Part shown: piece after piece, positions 17,572 through 25,711 of the stretch
Numbering within the stretch: position 1 is the stretch's first letter
How the letters are laid out: every line of letters begins with the position of its first letter
Origin: Bacteroidota bacterium
Lineage (GTDB): Bacteria > Bacteroidota > Bacteroidia > Flavobacteriales > Weeksellaceae
DNA length: 64,000 nt
NCBI GenBank assembly: GCA_023393915.1
Contig: JAEXBS010000021.1
Span: 1-64,000 of the forward strand
Reading direction: 5' to 3'
Translations under genes and position numbers: made by a program
The notes under the pieces: model-generated
Databases searched by the model: none
What the model was told of the DNA's origin: nothing
The model's input: only the letters and a program-made list of their open reading frames with translations

Positions 17572-18897
17572 CTAAACAAACCAAGCCTCAAACACACTTC
17601 CTCCTTCCACATTTCTGTACACAATATATCCGTTATGCGCTTCCATAATGGATTTCGCCAAGGTCAAACCGATTCCGGAACCATTCTGTCTTGTTGTGAA
17701 AAAAGGCAGGAAAATTTTGTCCTGAATTTTATCGTTTATTCCTTCTCCTGAATCCTGAATTCTTATGACGGTTCGGTTGTTCAGATATTGAGTTTCAATG
17801 GAGATTTCTTTTTTATCAGCACGAATTAAAGCGTTCATTGAATTGGTTAAAAGATTTACCAAAACCCTTTCCAACATTTTTTCGTCTGCATTCAGATTGA
17901 GTTCGGCGATGTTGAGATGCGTTTTGATATTTTTACTGTTAAACTCACTATCAAAAATTTTCAGCACATTTTCAATCGTGATTTTCAGATTGAAGAGTGA
18001 TTTTTTTGGTTTTGGTAATTCTGCAACTTGTCTATAACTGTCGATGAAATGGAGTAATTGCTGTGATTTGGAGTTGATGATTTGCAGACTGCCTTTCATT
18101 TCATCTTGGTCATCTTTATTCAACTCATCTTGTTCGGCGAGATATTCCAAATTTTGAATCAAACTGTTTACGGGTGTCAAAGTGTTTAAAAGTTCGTGAG
18201 AAATCACTTTCATTAAATTATTCCAAGCTAATTTTTCTTTTTTATCGATGATTTTCTGAACCGATTCCAATGAAACTACGCAGAAAATTTGGTCAGGACT
18301 TTCAATTCTCGTTGTGCGGATTGAAAAGGATTGTTTTGAACTTTCCTTCACGGAAATATCAATGAATTCTTGAGAATCTCGATAATTTGTACTTTCAATT
18401 AAAGTATAAAAATTAGGAGATTTTTCTTTGTAGAAATTCCAATCATTGTATTTCGGAACTTGCAAAATGTTGAGAAATGTAGGATTGCAAAAGAAAACTT
18501 TCCAATCGTTTTCTGTTGAAGTTTTATTTAGAATTAGGAAACCAATTTCCTGTTTCGCCAAAATATTTTCATACAATAGTTTGAAGGATGTAAGTTGGGT
18601 ATTCTCGTTTTTGGCTTGGTAATAAAGTTTTACGGCTTCGGTTTTCAGTTCATTGGTATCATCTTCTTTTGGAAAAAGTGAAAAATCTTTTCTACGAATG
18701 GAAGTAATTATTTTCTCGGTTTCAGCAATTTTTTTATTGATTAAAATCCAAGAATATCCCAAAAACAAAAATCCAATTCCCGAAAAAAGTAAAGCGGTAA
18801 TATATTTTTTAACAATGAAAAAATCATATCCGAAAAACAGAAAAACAATGCATAAAAGCACCAAAATTATCCACTGAAAAGAAACCGCCATTTTCAT
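17572..18897 (-). CDS. Membrane sensor histidine kinase (NtrB/NtrY-like)
   Basis: Two N-terminal membrane segments (about 7-24 and 33-53) leave little periplasmic domain. A PAS-like region (about 108-215) leads to the H box ISHELLNTLTP with H234, and then the ATPase boxes (NLLTNSMNAL, DSGEGI, FFTTRQNGSGIGL). At 441 residues the architecture fits kinases that phosphorylate NtrC-type regulators. The likely partner is the response regulator transcribed just before it (19061-20401, 163 bp upstream). The signal is unknown; cytoplasmic or membrane sensing is likely given the short loop. The stop abuts an HNH gene remnant. Confidence 0.9.
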   Translation of the reverse strand: MKMAVSFQWIILVLLCIVFLFFGYDFFIVKKYITALLFSGIGFLFLGYSWILINKKIAETEKIITSIRRKDFSLFPKEDDTNELKTEAVKLYYQAKNENTQLTSFKLLYENILAKQEIGFLILNKTSTENDWKVFFCNPTFLNILQVPKYNDWNFYKEKSPNFYTLIESTNYRDSQEFIDISVKESSKQSFSIRTTRIESPDQIFCVVSLESVQKIIDKKEKLAWNNLMKVISHELLNTLTPVNSLIQNLEYLAEQDELNKDDQDEMKGSLQIINSKSQQLLHFIDSYRQVAELPKPKKSLFNLKITIENVLKIFDSEFNSKNIKTHLNIAELNLNADEKMLERVLVNLLTNSMNALIRADKKEISIETQYLNNRTVIRIQDSGEGINDKIQDKIFLPFFTTRQNGSGIGLTLAKSIMEAHNGYIVYRNVEGGSVFEAWFV

Positions 18898-18931
18898 ATA
18901 AAATAAATCAGAATATTTTTAGAACTAAAAA

Positions 18932-18975
18932 ATGCCACGAATGCACAAATATTCTTATTCGTGTATTCGTGGCAT
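18932..18975. repeat. 20-bp-stem palindrome between regulator and kinase genes
   Basis: 18932-18951 pairs with 18956-18975 at 18 of 20 positions around a TTCT loop, with arms built on ATGCCACGAAT. It lies in the transcribed gap between the response regulator and kinase and could act as an mRNA hairpin reducing kinase expression. It also looks like a dispersed intergenic repeat. Confidence 0.7.
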
Positions 18976-19060
18976 AAAAAAAACTTTCAAATTGTCAAAA
19001 TAATGGAATTTTTTCACTTTAGTAGCATAATAATTTGACATTTCTCGGAGTTTTTCGGGA

Positions 19061-20401
19061 TTATAAACCAAATTTTTCCATTCTTCTATAAAGCGATGCT
19101 CTCGTCAATCCCAACGCTTCAGAAGCAAGAGAGATGTTTCCTTTGTATTTTTTCAAGGCGTTTGCAATCATTTTTTCTTCCATTTCCTCCAAATTTAATG
19201 AAGTTAAATTTTCGGATGCTGAAATAGGATTGTTTTGCAATGCGAGATTAATTTTTCCATCTTCCGAAAGAATAATCGCTCGTTCAATAGTGTGTTCCAA
19301 TTCACGAATATTTCCCGGAAAATGATAATTTGTAAGTTCCTCATCATTTTCAAATTCCAAATCTTCTCTCGCGTATTTTTTCTGATATTTTTGAATGAAA
19401 AATTCAGACAAATTTTGCAAATCTTCCTTTCTTTCCCTCAACGGTGGAATTTCAATTTCTACGGTATTGATTCTATAATACAAATCTTCTCGGAACTTAC
19501 CTTCACCAACAAACTTTTTCAAATCTGCATTGGTTGCAAAAATAAATCGAATATCTAAAAACCGTTCTTTGTTCTCGCCAATTCTCGTCAGTTTTTTGGT
19601 TTGAATTAAAGTCAGGATTTTTTGCTGTAATTGAGGCGAAAGATTCCCAATTTCATCTAGAAAAACTGTTCCGCCATTGGCATTTTCTATTTTTCCTGCT
19701 GTATCTGTTTTTGCATCTGTAAATGCACCTTTCGCATAGCCGAAAAGTTCTGCTTCAAACAAATTTTCAGAAAGAGAACCTAAATCGATATGAACAAAAG
19801 GTTCACTATTTCGTTTAGAATTTTTGTGAATGTATTCTGCCAAAACAAATTTTCCGGTTCCATTTTCGCCCAAAAGCAAAATGTTGGCGTCGGTTGGCGA
19901 AACTTTTTTCAAAGTTTTCATCACTTCCTGCATTTTTGGGGATTTCGTTTCCAAATTGTATTCAGAAATTGAGGTTTGCAGGTTTTCCCACTGTTGAAGT
20001 TTCTTGTTTTTTCGGGAAATATCTACGGCAAGATTTACAGAAGCATAAAGTTTTTCATTGTTCCACGGTTTTAGTATAAAATCGGTTGCGCCCTTTTTCA
20101 GAGCTTCCACAGCGAGTTCCACTTCTCCATAAGCCGTCATTAAAATCACAGGAATATTTTTGTTGATTTCCTGAATTTCTCTTAGCCAATATAAACCTTC
20201 TTTTCCGTCCTCAAAACCGCGACGAAAGTTCATATCCAAAAGAATGACATCAACATTATTTTCATTAAGAGCGGAAATTATTTTCTTTGGTGAATTGATG
20301 GTAATCACTTCCTCAAAGAATTTTTTCAACCAAACTCTCGCCGAAAAAAGAATGTCTTCGTCGTCGTCAACAATTAAAATAGTGGCTTCTTTCTTTCTCA
20401 T
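19061..20401 (-). CDS. Sigma-54-dependent response regulator (NtrC family)
   Basis: A receiver domain with acidic residues at 12-14 and phospho-acceptor D56 is followed by an AAA+ domain: Walker A GENGTGK (178-184), the sigma-54 contact loop GAFTDA (225-230, family form GAFTGA) and a GNIRELEHTIERA stretch. A Fis-type helix-turn-helix ends the 446 residues (NISLASEALGLTRASLYRRM). It activates sigma-54 promoters when phosphorylated, probably by the kinase downstream. The divergent export operon starting at 20557 is the likely target, given two matching palindromes in the shared intergenic region. The G-to-D change in the contact loop is notable, but the rest appears intact. Confidence 0.93.
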   Translation of the reverse strand: MRKKEATILIVDDDEDILFSARVWLKKFFEEVITINSPKKIISALNENNVDVILLDMNFRRGFEDGKEGLYWLREIQEINKNIPVILMTAYGEVELAVEALKKGATDFILKPWNNEKLYASVNLAVDISRKNKKLQQWENLQTSISEYNLETKSPKMQEVMKTLKKVSPTDANILLLGENGTGKFVLAEYIHKNSKRNSEPFVHIDLGSLSENLFEAELFGYAKGAFTDAKTDTAGKIENANGGTVFLDEIGNLSPQLQQKILTLIQTKKLTRIGENKERFLDIRFIFATNADLKKFVGEGKFREDLYYRINTVEIEIPPLRERKEDLQNLSEFFIQKYQKKYAREDLEFENDEELTNYHFPGNIRELEHTIERAIILSEDGKINLALQNNPISASENLTSLNLEEMEEKMIANALKKYKGNISLASEALGLTRASLYRRMEKFGL

Positions 20402-20413
20402 TTAAACTTTCAT

Positions 20414-20450
20414 TGTCCGTTTCTGTACACCTACTGTCCGAAAATGAACA
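20414..20450 (+). promoter_or_regulatory. Two tandem regulator-site palindromes (candidate UAS)
   Basis: TGTCCG-TTTC-TGTACA (20414-20429) and TGTCCG-AAAA-TGAACA (20435-20450) share a half-site pattern and are 21 bp apart, about two helical turns. They lie between the regulator gene and the divergent adaptor gene, about 70 bp upstream of a possible sigma-54 promoter. This is the expected layout for an NtrC-type enhancer. Confidence 0.6.
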
Positions 20451-20513
20451 CTTTTTGTCTCATTCAATTTTTGTACATCTTATAAATCAATAACTTACAA
20501 ACTCATTTTTTAA

Positions 20514-20528
20514 TGGTATAACAATAGT
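20514..20528 (+). promoter_or_regulatory. Weak sigma-54-type promoter candidate before the adaptor gene
   Basis: TGGTATAACAATAGT keeps GG at the -24 position, and 10 bases later G (then T instead of C) at -12, compared with TGGCAC-N5-TTGC. No TAnnTTTG element is seen upstream of 20557. The match is partial. Confidence 0.35.
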
Positions 20529-20556
20529 GTAATTATTTATAAATCAGAAACGTATA

Positions 20557-21798
20557 ATGGATACGAAAATAGAGAAAAAACAATCTAAATTCAAAATAAT
20601 TTTAATTGGCGTTTTGGCTTTGGCTTTTTTGGGGATTTCTGCTTTTTATTTTTTGAAACAAAAGAAAACCTATAATGTGAAAGCGGAAGACATTCAAATT
20701 TCGGAAGTCACTTTCGGTAAATTTGAAGATGTAATGCTGATTACCGCTCAAACGCAATCGCTGAATTCTTCTTTGGTAAATGTTTTGGAAGGTGGTGCTG
20801 TAAAGGAAATTTATGCAGAAGACGGACAATTGGTCAACAAAGGAGCACCTTTGGCGAGAGTATACAATCCGAATACGGAATTTAATTATCTGAATCAAGA
20901 GACGGGAATTATGCAACAGATTTCGCAGATGAGAAATTCACTTTTAGAACTGAAAAACCAAGAATTCAACCAAAATAAAGAATTGCTTCAAGCACAAAAC
21001 GATTATAATGTGGCTTTGCAAAATTTTAATCTTCAAAAGCGACTTTATGATGCTGAAATTGGCAAAAAAACCGATTACGATATGGCTTCTCAAAACCTGA
21101 ACTATCAGCAAAAAAGAAAAAATATTACAGAACAAGGATTAGTAAACGAAAGAAACTCCCGAAATCAGCAAATTTCCGCAATTAGTAATTCCATCAATCA
21201 AATGCAGAAAAGTCTGAATGTTTTGAAGAACAACAAGAACAATTTCTTGATTTTAGCGCCTGTTTCCGGAAGGTTGTCTTCATTCAACATTTCATTGGGA
21301 CAAAATTTGACAAGCGGTGAAAGTATCGGAAAAATTGATTTGATGGACGGTTATAAACTCGTTGCAAAAGTGGATGAATACTACATCAATAAACTTCAAG
21401 TCGGAATCAAAGGGACTTTGGAAAGCAATGATAAAACTTACGAAATCATAGTCACTAAAATTCTGCCTGAAGTAAAATACGGACAGTTTTCTGCCGAACT
21501 CGGATTTGTGGATGAAAAGCCAAATAATTTGAAAATCGGGATGACTTTCGGCGTAAAATTGAAACTTTCGCAAGACACGCAAAGCGAAATGATTTCCAAA
21601 GGAAATTTCTACAAAGACACCTCAGGGAAATGGATTTTCGTGATTCAAGGTGACAACGCAGTAAAACGAAATATTCAACTAAACCGTGAAAACCAAATGT
21701 ATTACGAAGTAACTTTGGGATTAAAAGCGGGCGAAAAAGTAATCGTGTCGGATTATGGTGATTTTAAAAATTATGAAGAACTTAATATTAAAAAGTAA
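20557..21798 (+). CDS. HlyD/MacA-family periplasmic adaptor subunit
   Basis: A single N-terminal membrane anchor (about 13-30) is followed by a lipoyl-like half (VLEGGAVKEIYAEDGQLVNKG), a long coiled-coil hairpin (about 115-215), the second lipoyl half (ILAPVSGRLSSFNISLGQNL) and beta-barrel and membrane-proximal domains. The 413 residues fit adaptors that bridge an inner-membrane transporter and a TolC channel. MacB-type ATPase and permeases and a TolC-like gene lie downstream in the same direction, so this is the MacA role of a tripartite efflux or secretion complex. Expression probably depends on the divergent sigma-54 regulator. Confidence 0.92.
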   Translation: MDTKIEKKQSKFKIILIGVLALAFLGISAFYFLKQKKTYNVKAEDIQISEVTFGKFEDVMLITAQTQSLNSSLVNVLEGGAVKEIYAEDGQLVNKGAPLARVYNPNTEFNYLNQETGIMQQISQMRNSLLELKNQEFNQNKELLQAQNDYNVALQNFNLQKRLYDAEIGKKTDYDMASQNLNYQQKRKNITEQGLVNERNSRNQQISAISNSINQMQKSLNVLKNNKNNFLILAPVSGRLSSFNISLGQNLTSGESIGKIDLMDGYKLVAKVDEYYINKLQVGIKGTLESNDKTYEIIVTKILPEVKYGQFSAELGFVDEKPNNLKIGMTFGVKLKLSQDTQSEMISKGNFYKDTSGKWIFVIQGDNAVKRNIQLNRENQMYYEVTLGLKAGEKVIVSDYGDFKNYEELNIKK

Positions 21799-21843
21799 TT
21801 GTAATAATACCGCTAACTGTATTGTCTTTATTAAAAAAGAATT

Positions 21844-23925
21844 ATGAAAAAACTACTTATACTTGCCATTGGTTTAGCCCCATTTTTGGGATATTCCCAA
21901 GAAAGAAATCCTTCCGATTCTATTTTAAAAACGAAAGAAATTCAGGAAGTTTTATTGAAATCTCAAAAGAAAAAACAATTTTCTGATCACGCTAATTACA
22001 CTTTCGATAAAGAAGCATTGGAAAAAGCGAGACATTCCAAAGATTTGTTGACAACACTTCCCGAATTGCAATTAGACCCGATTTCAAATACTGTAACAAG
22101 CATTAAAGGCGGAAAAATCTTGTTTTTGATAAACGGAATCGAAGCAAGCGACAACCAAATAAAAAGCATTGCACCAACCAATGTGGTGAGAGTAGAATAT
22201 TTTGACATTCCACCAACAAGGTTTGTGACAAGAGCAGATACCGTGGTCAATATTGTGACGAGAAATCCTGAAAATGGTTACAGTTACGGCGCAGATATTA
22301 CTTCGGCTTTTATAACGGGTTTTGTAAATGGCTCTGCTTATGGAAATTATACCAAAGGCAAAAATGATTTCGGATTGGAATACAATATCAATCTCCGAGA
22401 TTACGACAACCGGATTGTTGATAAAATCTACGAATACGACCTAAATAATCTTCGTTATCGCTCTGCTGAACAACAGAAAGACCATTTTGGATACACCGAC
22501 CAAAACATTACCGCAAGATACACCAATGCAGAAACAGGAAAATATGCTTTTCAAGCCAAACTGAACTTAAATATTAGTGATTCTTTCAGCAATGGAAACG
22601 GACAAAGTGTTTTCTCGCAGGGAAATCTACAAAATGAGCACGGAACTGTTCACAATCGTGCCTCCAATTACTTGAATCCGACTTTGGATTTATACTATTC
22701 TAAAAATATCGGTAAAAAAGATGAATTGAGTTTGAATTTAGTTGGTTCGCATTACGACACCAATTCCACACAATTTGACAGAGAATGGATTTTAAATTCC
22801 AATCAAGATGTTTTCAACAACGATATGATTTTGAAAGCGAAACAAAATGGAATTGTGGCAGAAGTAGCACATTCCCACAGTTTTGAAAAAGGAAAATTAA
22901 ATTCGGGATATCGAATTTCCAATAATTCCATTTCGAACGATTTGCAGAATTTGTCGGGAAATTCAAATTACACCGTAAATTATCTTCAACAATATCTTTA
23001 CACCGAATATTCAGGGAAGAAAGATAAATTCACTTACAGACTTGGTTTAGGATTGACCAATATTCACAATAAAAGTGCGGAAACTACTTTTGATGAATGG
23101 GCTTTCACTCCGAAAATTGTTTTAGGATATCAATTGAAAAATAATCAGAGTATTCGATTTTCGAGCAGTTATATTCCACAAAGTCCGAGCAGTGATGCTT
23201 TGAGCAGTAATGTTGTGCAAGTAGTTCCGAATATTGTAAGAACAGGAAATCCATATTTGAAATCGCAGCATTCCTTTGGAAATAATTTGGTTTATTCCTT
23301 CAATTCAAAGTATTTTGACCTGAATGCAAATGCTTTTTATTGGTTTAGAAATCGTGCAAGCAATCAATATTATGTTTTAAATCAAAATGTCGACGGTTAT
23401 TTACTGACTTATGAAAATGCAAAAAATTCACAGCAATACGGAATTCAATTAACAGGTTCGGTAAAACCTTTCGGTAATAATCTCTTGGTTGTAAAAATGG
23501 TTGTTGCTCCTGTTACTGAACAATTGACGACAAGCAGAGGATACACATTCAAAAATAATTATATCGGAAATTATTTTAATATTTCAACAGAGTATAAATC
23601 GTTTTCCGCACAATATCAGTTCAACATTCCTTATTACACAATTAATGGTGCATTTCTTTCAACAAACGAAAATGCGAGTCATTTCTTTGCAAGTTATAAA
23701 TTGAGGGAATGGTCTTTTACAGCAGGAATGTATTGGATTGGAATGCCATCAGAATACAAAACCAAAAGTCAGTCTGAAAGTTTGGTTAATTACACGCAAC
23801 ACACTCAAATTTTTAACAACAAAAATATGTTTGTTCTCGGTTTGAGTTACGATCTTTCAAGCGGTAAAAAACTGCAGATTCAAAAGAAATTGGAAAATTC
23901 TACTGCGCCTGCGGCAACTTTTTAA
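21844..23925 (+). CDS. Outer-membrane beta-barrel protein, TonB-receptor-like
   Basis: A signal peptide (about 1-18, ending GYSQ) precedes a plug-like region (about 45-140; LLTTLPELQLD, GGKILFLINGIEA, VEYFDIPP, DTVVNIVTR). The rest is a long beta barrel with alternating aromatic residues. The 693 residues match Bacteroidetes outer-membrane beta-barrel proteins related to TonB-dependent receptors, without the usual carboxypeptidase-regulatory domain at the N-terminus. It lies 45 bp after the adaptor gene in an export operon. It may take up a substrate, or act with the exporter at the outer membrane; the ligand is unknown. Confidence 0.85.
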   Translation: MKKLLILAIGLAPFLGYSQERNPSDSILKTKEIQEVLLKSQKKKQFSDHANYTFDKEALEKARHSKDLLTTLPELQLDPISNTVTSIKGGKILFLINGIEASDNQIKSIAPTNVVRVEYFDIPPTRFVTRADTVVNIVTRNPENGYSYGADITSAFITGFVNGSAYGNYTKGKNDFGLEYNINLRDYDNRIVDKIYEYDLNNLRYRSAEQQKDHFGYTDQNITARYTNAETGKYAFQAKLNLNISDSFSNGNGQSVFSQGNLQNEHGTVHNRASNYLNPTLDLYYSKNIGKKDELSLNLVGSHYDTNSTQFDREWILNSNQDVFNNDMILKAKQNGIVAEVAHSHSFEKGKLNSGYRISNNSISNDLQNLSGNSNYTVNYLQQYLYTEYSGKKDKFTYRLGLGLTNIHNKSAETTFDEWAFTPKIVLGYQLKNNQSIRFSSSYIPQSPSSDALSSNVVQVVPNIVRTGNPYLKSQHSFGNNLVYSFNSKYFDLNANAFYWFRNRASNQYYVLNQNVDGYLLTYENAKNSQQYGIQLTGSVKPFGNNLLVVKMVVAPVTEQLTTSRGYTFKNNYIGNYFNISTEYKSFSAQYQFNIPYYTINGAFLSTNENASHFFASYKLREWSFTAGMYWIGMPSEYKTKSQSESLVNYTQHTQIFNNKNMFVLGLSYDLSSGKKLQIQKKLENSTAPAATF

Positions 23926-23939
23926 AAATTCAAAAAAAT

Positions 23940-23996
23940 ATGATCACCCTAATTCTTGAAGCCATTCTCTACATCGTCAATATATTTCTAAAATAA
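23940..23996 (+). CDS. Possible 18-residue hydrophobic peptide
   Basis: MITLILEAILYIVNIFLK lies in the 81-bp gap between the barrel protein and the head-GIN lipoprotein. It would form one short hydrophobic helix with a single acidic residue. In style it resembles the 20-residue ORF at 62728-62790. There is no direct support for translation beyond the clean start, stop and composition. Confidence 0.35.
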   Translation: MITLILEAILYIVNIFLK

Positions 23997-24006
23997 AATT
24001 AAAAAA

Positions 24007-24708
24007 ATGAAAACTATTATTCTCACCTTATTAGTAAGTCTTACTCTGAGTTCGTGCATTACCATTAAAACCGATGGAAATGGCTCCTACGGAAATTATC
24101 AAAATTCTGATTATAATTCAGCAGAAAATTATTCCTCAAAACCGATGGAAAGTCGCGAGTTTTTTGTCTCCCACTTTTCAGAAATCAGAGCCAATTCAGG
24201 AATGAAATTTTTCATTAAAAAATCTGACAAGCAAAAAGTGGTCGTGAACTCAAATGCACTTGGATTAATTGTAGTTTCTTCTGAAAATGGCATATTGAAA
24301 GTGAAATATGACAATAATAACTCACTACAAAACGTAAAAACTGAAGTGACTGTTTACACAAACGATTTGAAAAAATTAGATGCTTCAAGTGCAGGGAAAA
24401 TTTTTATTTCGGACGATTTTAAATTGGATATACTAGTTCTGAATTTGAATAGTGCAGGTCAAATTTCGGGAAATATTTTTGCCGATAAACTGAATATTGT
24501 TTCAACGAGCGCTTCGGGAATTGATGCCAATGTTCAAGCCAAAAATATTGATGTAGAAGCAACTTCCGCCTCAAAAGTAAAATTGAGTGGAAACACTAAC
24601 AAAATCAATGTAGAAGCAACAAGTACCGCAAAAGTATATCTTGAAAACTTAAAATATCAAAATCTAAATCAGGAAGTAACCTCCCTTGCAAAAGTGTACA
24701 CGAAATAA
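24007..24708 (+). CDS. Head-GIN domain lipoprotein (DUF2807)
   Basis: A lipoprotein signal ends at LSSC with C17. After a Ser/Asn/Tyr-rich linker the protein forms a repetitive beta structure typical of DUF2807 (head GIN) proteins: VSHFSEIRANSGMKFFIKK, then repeated short strands such as LDASSAGKI, NLNSAGQI, STSASGI, ATSASKVKLSG and ATSTAKVYLEN. The 233 residues likely fold as a beta helix on the outer side of a membrane. Its role is not established; location suggests a surface or periplasmic accessory of the export module. Confidence 0.88.
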   Translation: MKTIILTLLVSLTLSSCITIKTDGNGSYGNYQNSDYNSAENYSSKPMESREFFVSHFSEIRANSGMKFFIKKSDKQKVVVNSNALGLIVVSSENGILKVKYDNNNSLQNVKTEVTVYTNDLKKLDASSAGKIFISDDFKLDILVLNLNSAGQISGNIFADKLNIVSTSASGIDANVQAKNIDVEATSASKVKLSGNTNKINVEATSTAKVYLENLKYQNLNQEVTSLAKVYTK

Positions 24709-24722
24709 AAAAATGAATTTAA

Positions 24723-24855
24723 ACACATAAGTCATATTAGAAGAAATAATACAAATCTAAAAAGTTCACAAAGAGTGAAAATCAAAGATTTTCAAAACTA
24801 AAGTGTTCTAAAATATGAGGCAAAAAATTTTAAAAAACTAATGTGACTAATGTGT
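24723..24855. repeat. Palindromic-ended intergenic repeat, copy A
   Basis: The 18-bp ends (24723-24740 and 24838-24855) are inverted repeats of ACACATTAGTCACATTAG type, with 16 of 18 matching. The interior shares AAGTTCACA and GTGTTCTAAA with copy B. It fills the gap before the ATPase gene, 15 bp after the previous stop. Confidence 0.85.
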
Positions 24856-24898
24856 CAAAAAATAAATTTCAAATCATAAACTTCAAATTTCAAATAAT

Positions 24899-25621
24899 AT
24901 GATTACAACAGAAAACCTATCAAAAATATACCGCACCGACGAAGTGCAAACGACAGCGTTAAATAAAGTAAGTTTAAAAATCAATGAAGGCGAATTTGTC
25001 GCAATAATGGGACCTTCAGGTTGCGGAAAATCTACTTTGCTCAATATTTTGGGACTTTTGGATAAAGCGTCAAACGGTTCATACAAGTTTTTAAACAACG
25101 AGATTGTAGGAACAACCGAAAAGACAAAATCGGTTCTAAGGAAGAAAAACATTGGTTTTATCTTTCAAAATTTTAATTTGATTGATGAACTTTCTGTTTT
25201 TGAAAACATTGAGTTGCCATTGCTTTACAACGGCGTTCCTTCTTCCGAAAGAAAAAAGCGTGTCAATGAAATTATGCAGAAAATCCAAATAGACCATCGC
25301 GGAAAACATTGTCCACAACAACTTTCAGGCGGTCAACAACAGAGAGTTGCGGTTGCAAGAGCATTGGTAACGAAACCAAAACTCATTCTTGCCGACGAAC
25401 CAACGGGAAACTTGGACAGCAACAACGGAAACGAAGTGATGAATCTACTCGCAGAATTGCACAGAGAAGGTTCTACAATTGTTATGGTGACGCACTCTTC
25501 TTACGATGCAGGTTTTTCCTCAAGAATTATCAATATGAAGGACGGCGAAATTTTCAACGAGCAAATTTCGGATAGAACAAAGGATTATTTTGAAAAATCT
25601 CAGGAAGATTTGGCACTTTAA
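24899..25621 (+). CDS. ABC transporter ATP-binding protein (MacB/LolD type)
   Basis: All ABC motifs are present: Walker A GPSGCGKST, Q loop (FIFQNFNLID), signature LSGGQQQRVAVARAL, Walker B LILADEPTGNLDS and an H loop (VMVTHSS). The 240-residue stand-alone ATPase is the LolD/MacB-type subunit that drives FtsX-family permeases by a mechanotransmission mechanism. The two permease genes downstream are its partners. It is separated from the lipoprotein gene by a palindromic repeat and from the first permease by another hairpin. Confidence 0.95.
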   Translation: MITTENLSKIYRTDEVQTTALNKVSLKINEGEFVAIMGPSGCGKSTLLNILGLLDKASNGSYKFLNNEIVGTTEKTKSVLRKKNIGFIFQNFNLIDELSVFENIELPLLYNGVPSSERKKRVNEIMQKIQIDHRGKHCPQQLSGGQQQRVAVARALVTKPKLILADEPTGNLDSNNGNEVMNLLAELHREGSTIVMVTHSSYDAGFSSRIINMKDGEIFNEQISDRTKDYFEKSQEDLAL

Positions 25622-25650
25622 AATCAAACATTCATTCTATATACTAAAGT

Positions 25651-25683
25651 AAACCTAACAAGTTTCTGAAACTTGTTAGGTTT
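25651..25683. repeat. Perfect 15-bp palindrome between ATPase and permease genes
   Basis: AAACCTAACAAGTTT (25651-25665) is repeated inverted at 25669-25683 around CTG. It differs in sequence from the other repeats of the operon. A terminator is unlikely on the plus strand because A, not T, follows; an mRNA-stability hairpin or dispersed repeat is more likely. Confidence 0.75.
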
Positions 25684-25711
25684 CAAAAAAAACTAAAAAG
25701 CAAAAATTGTT

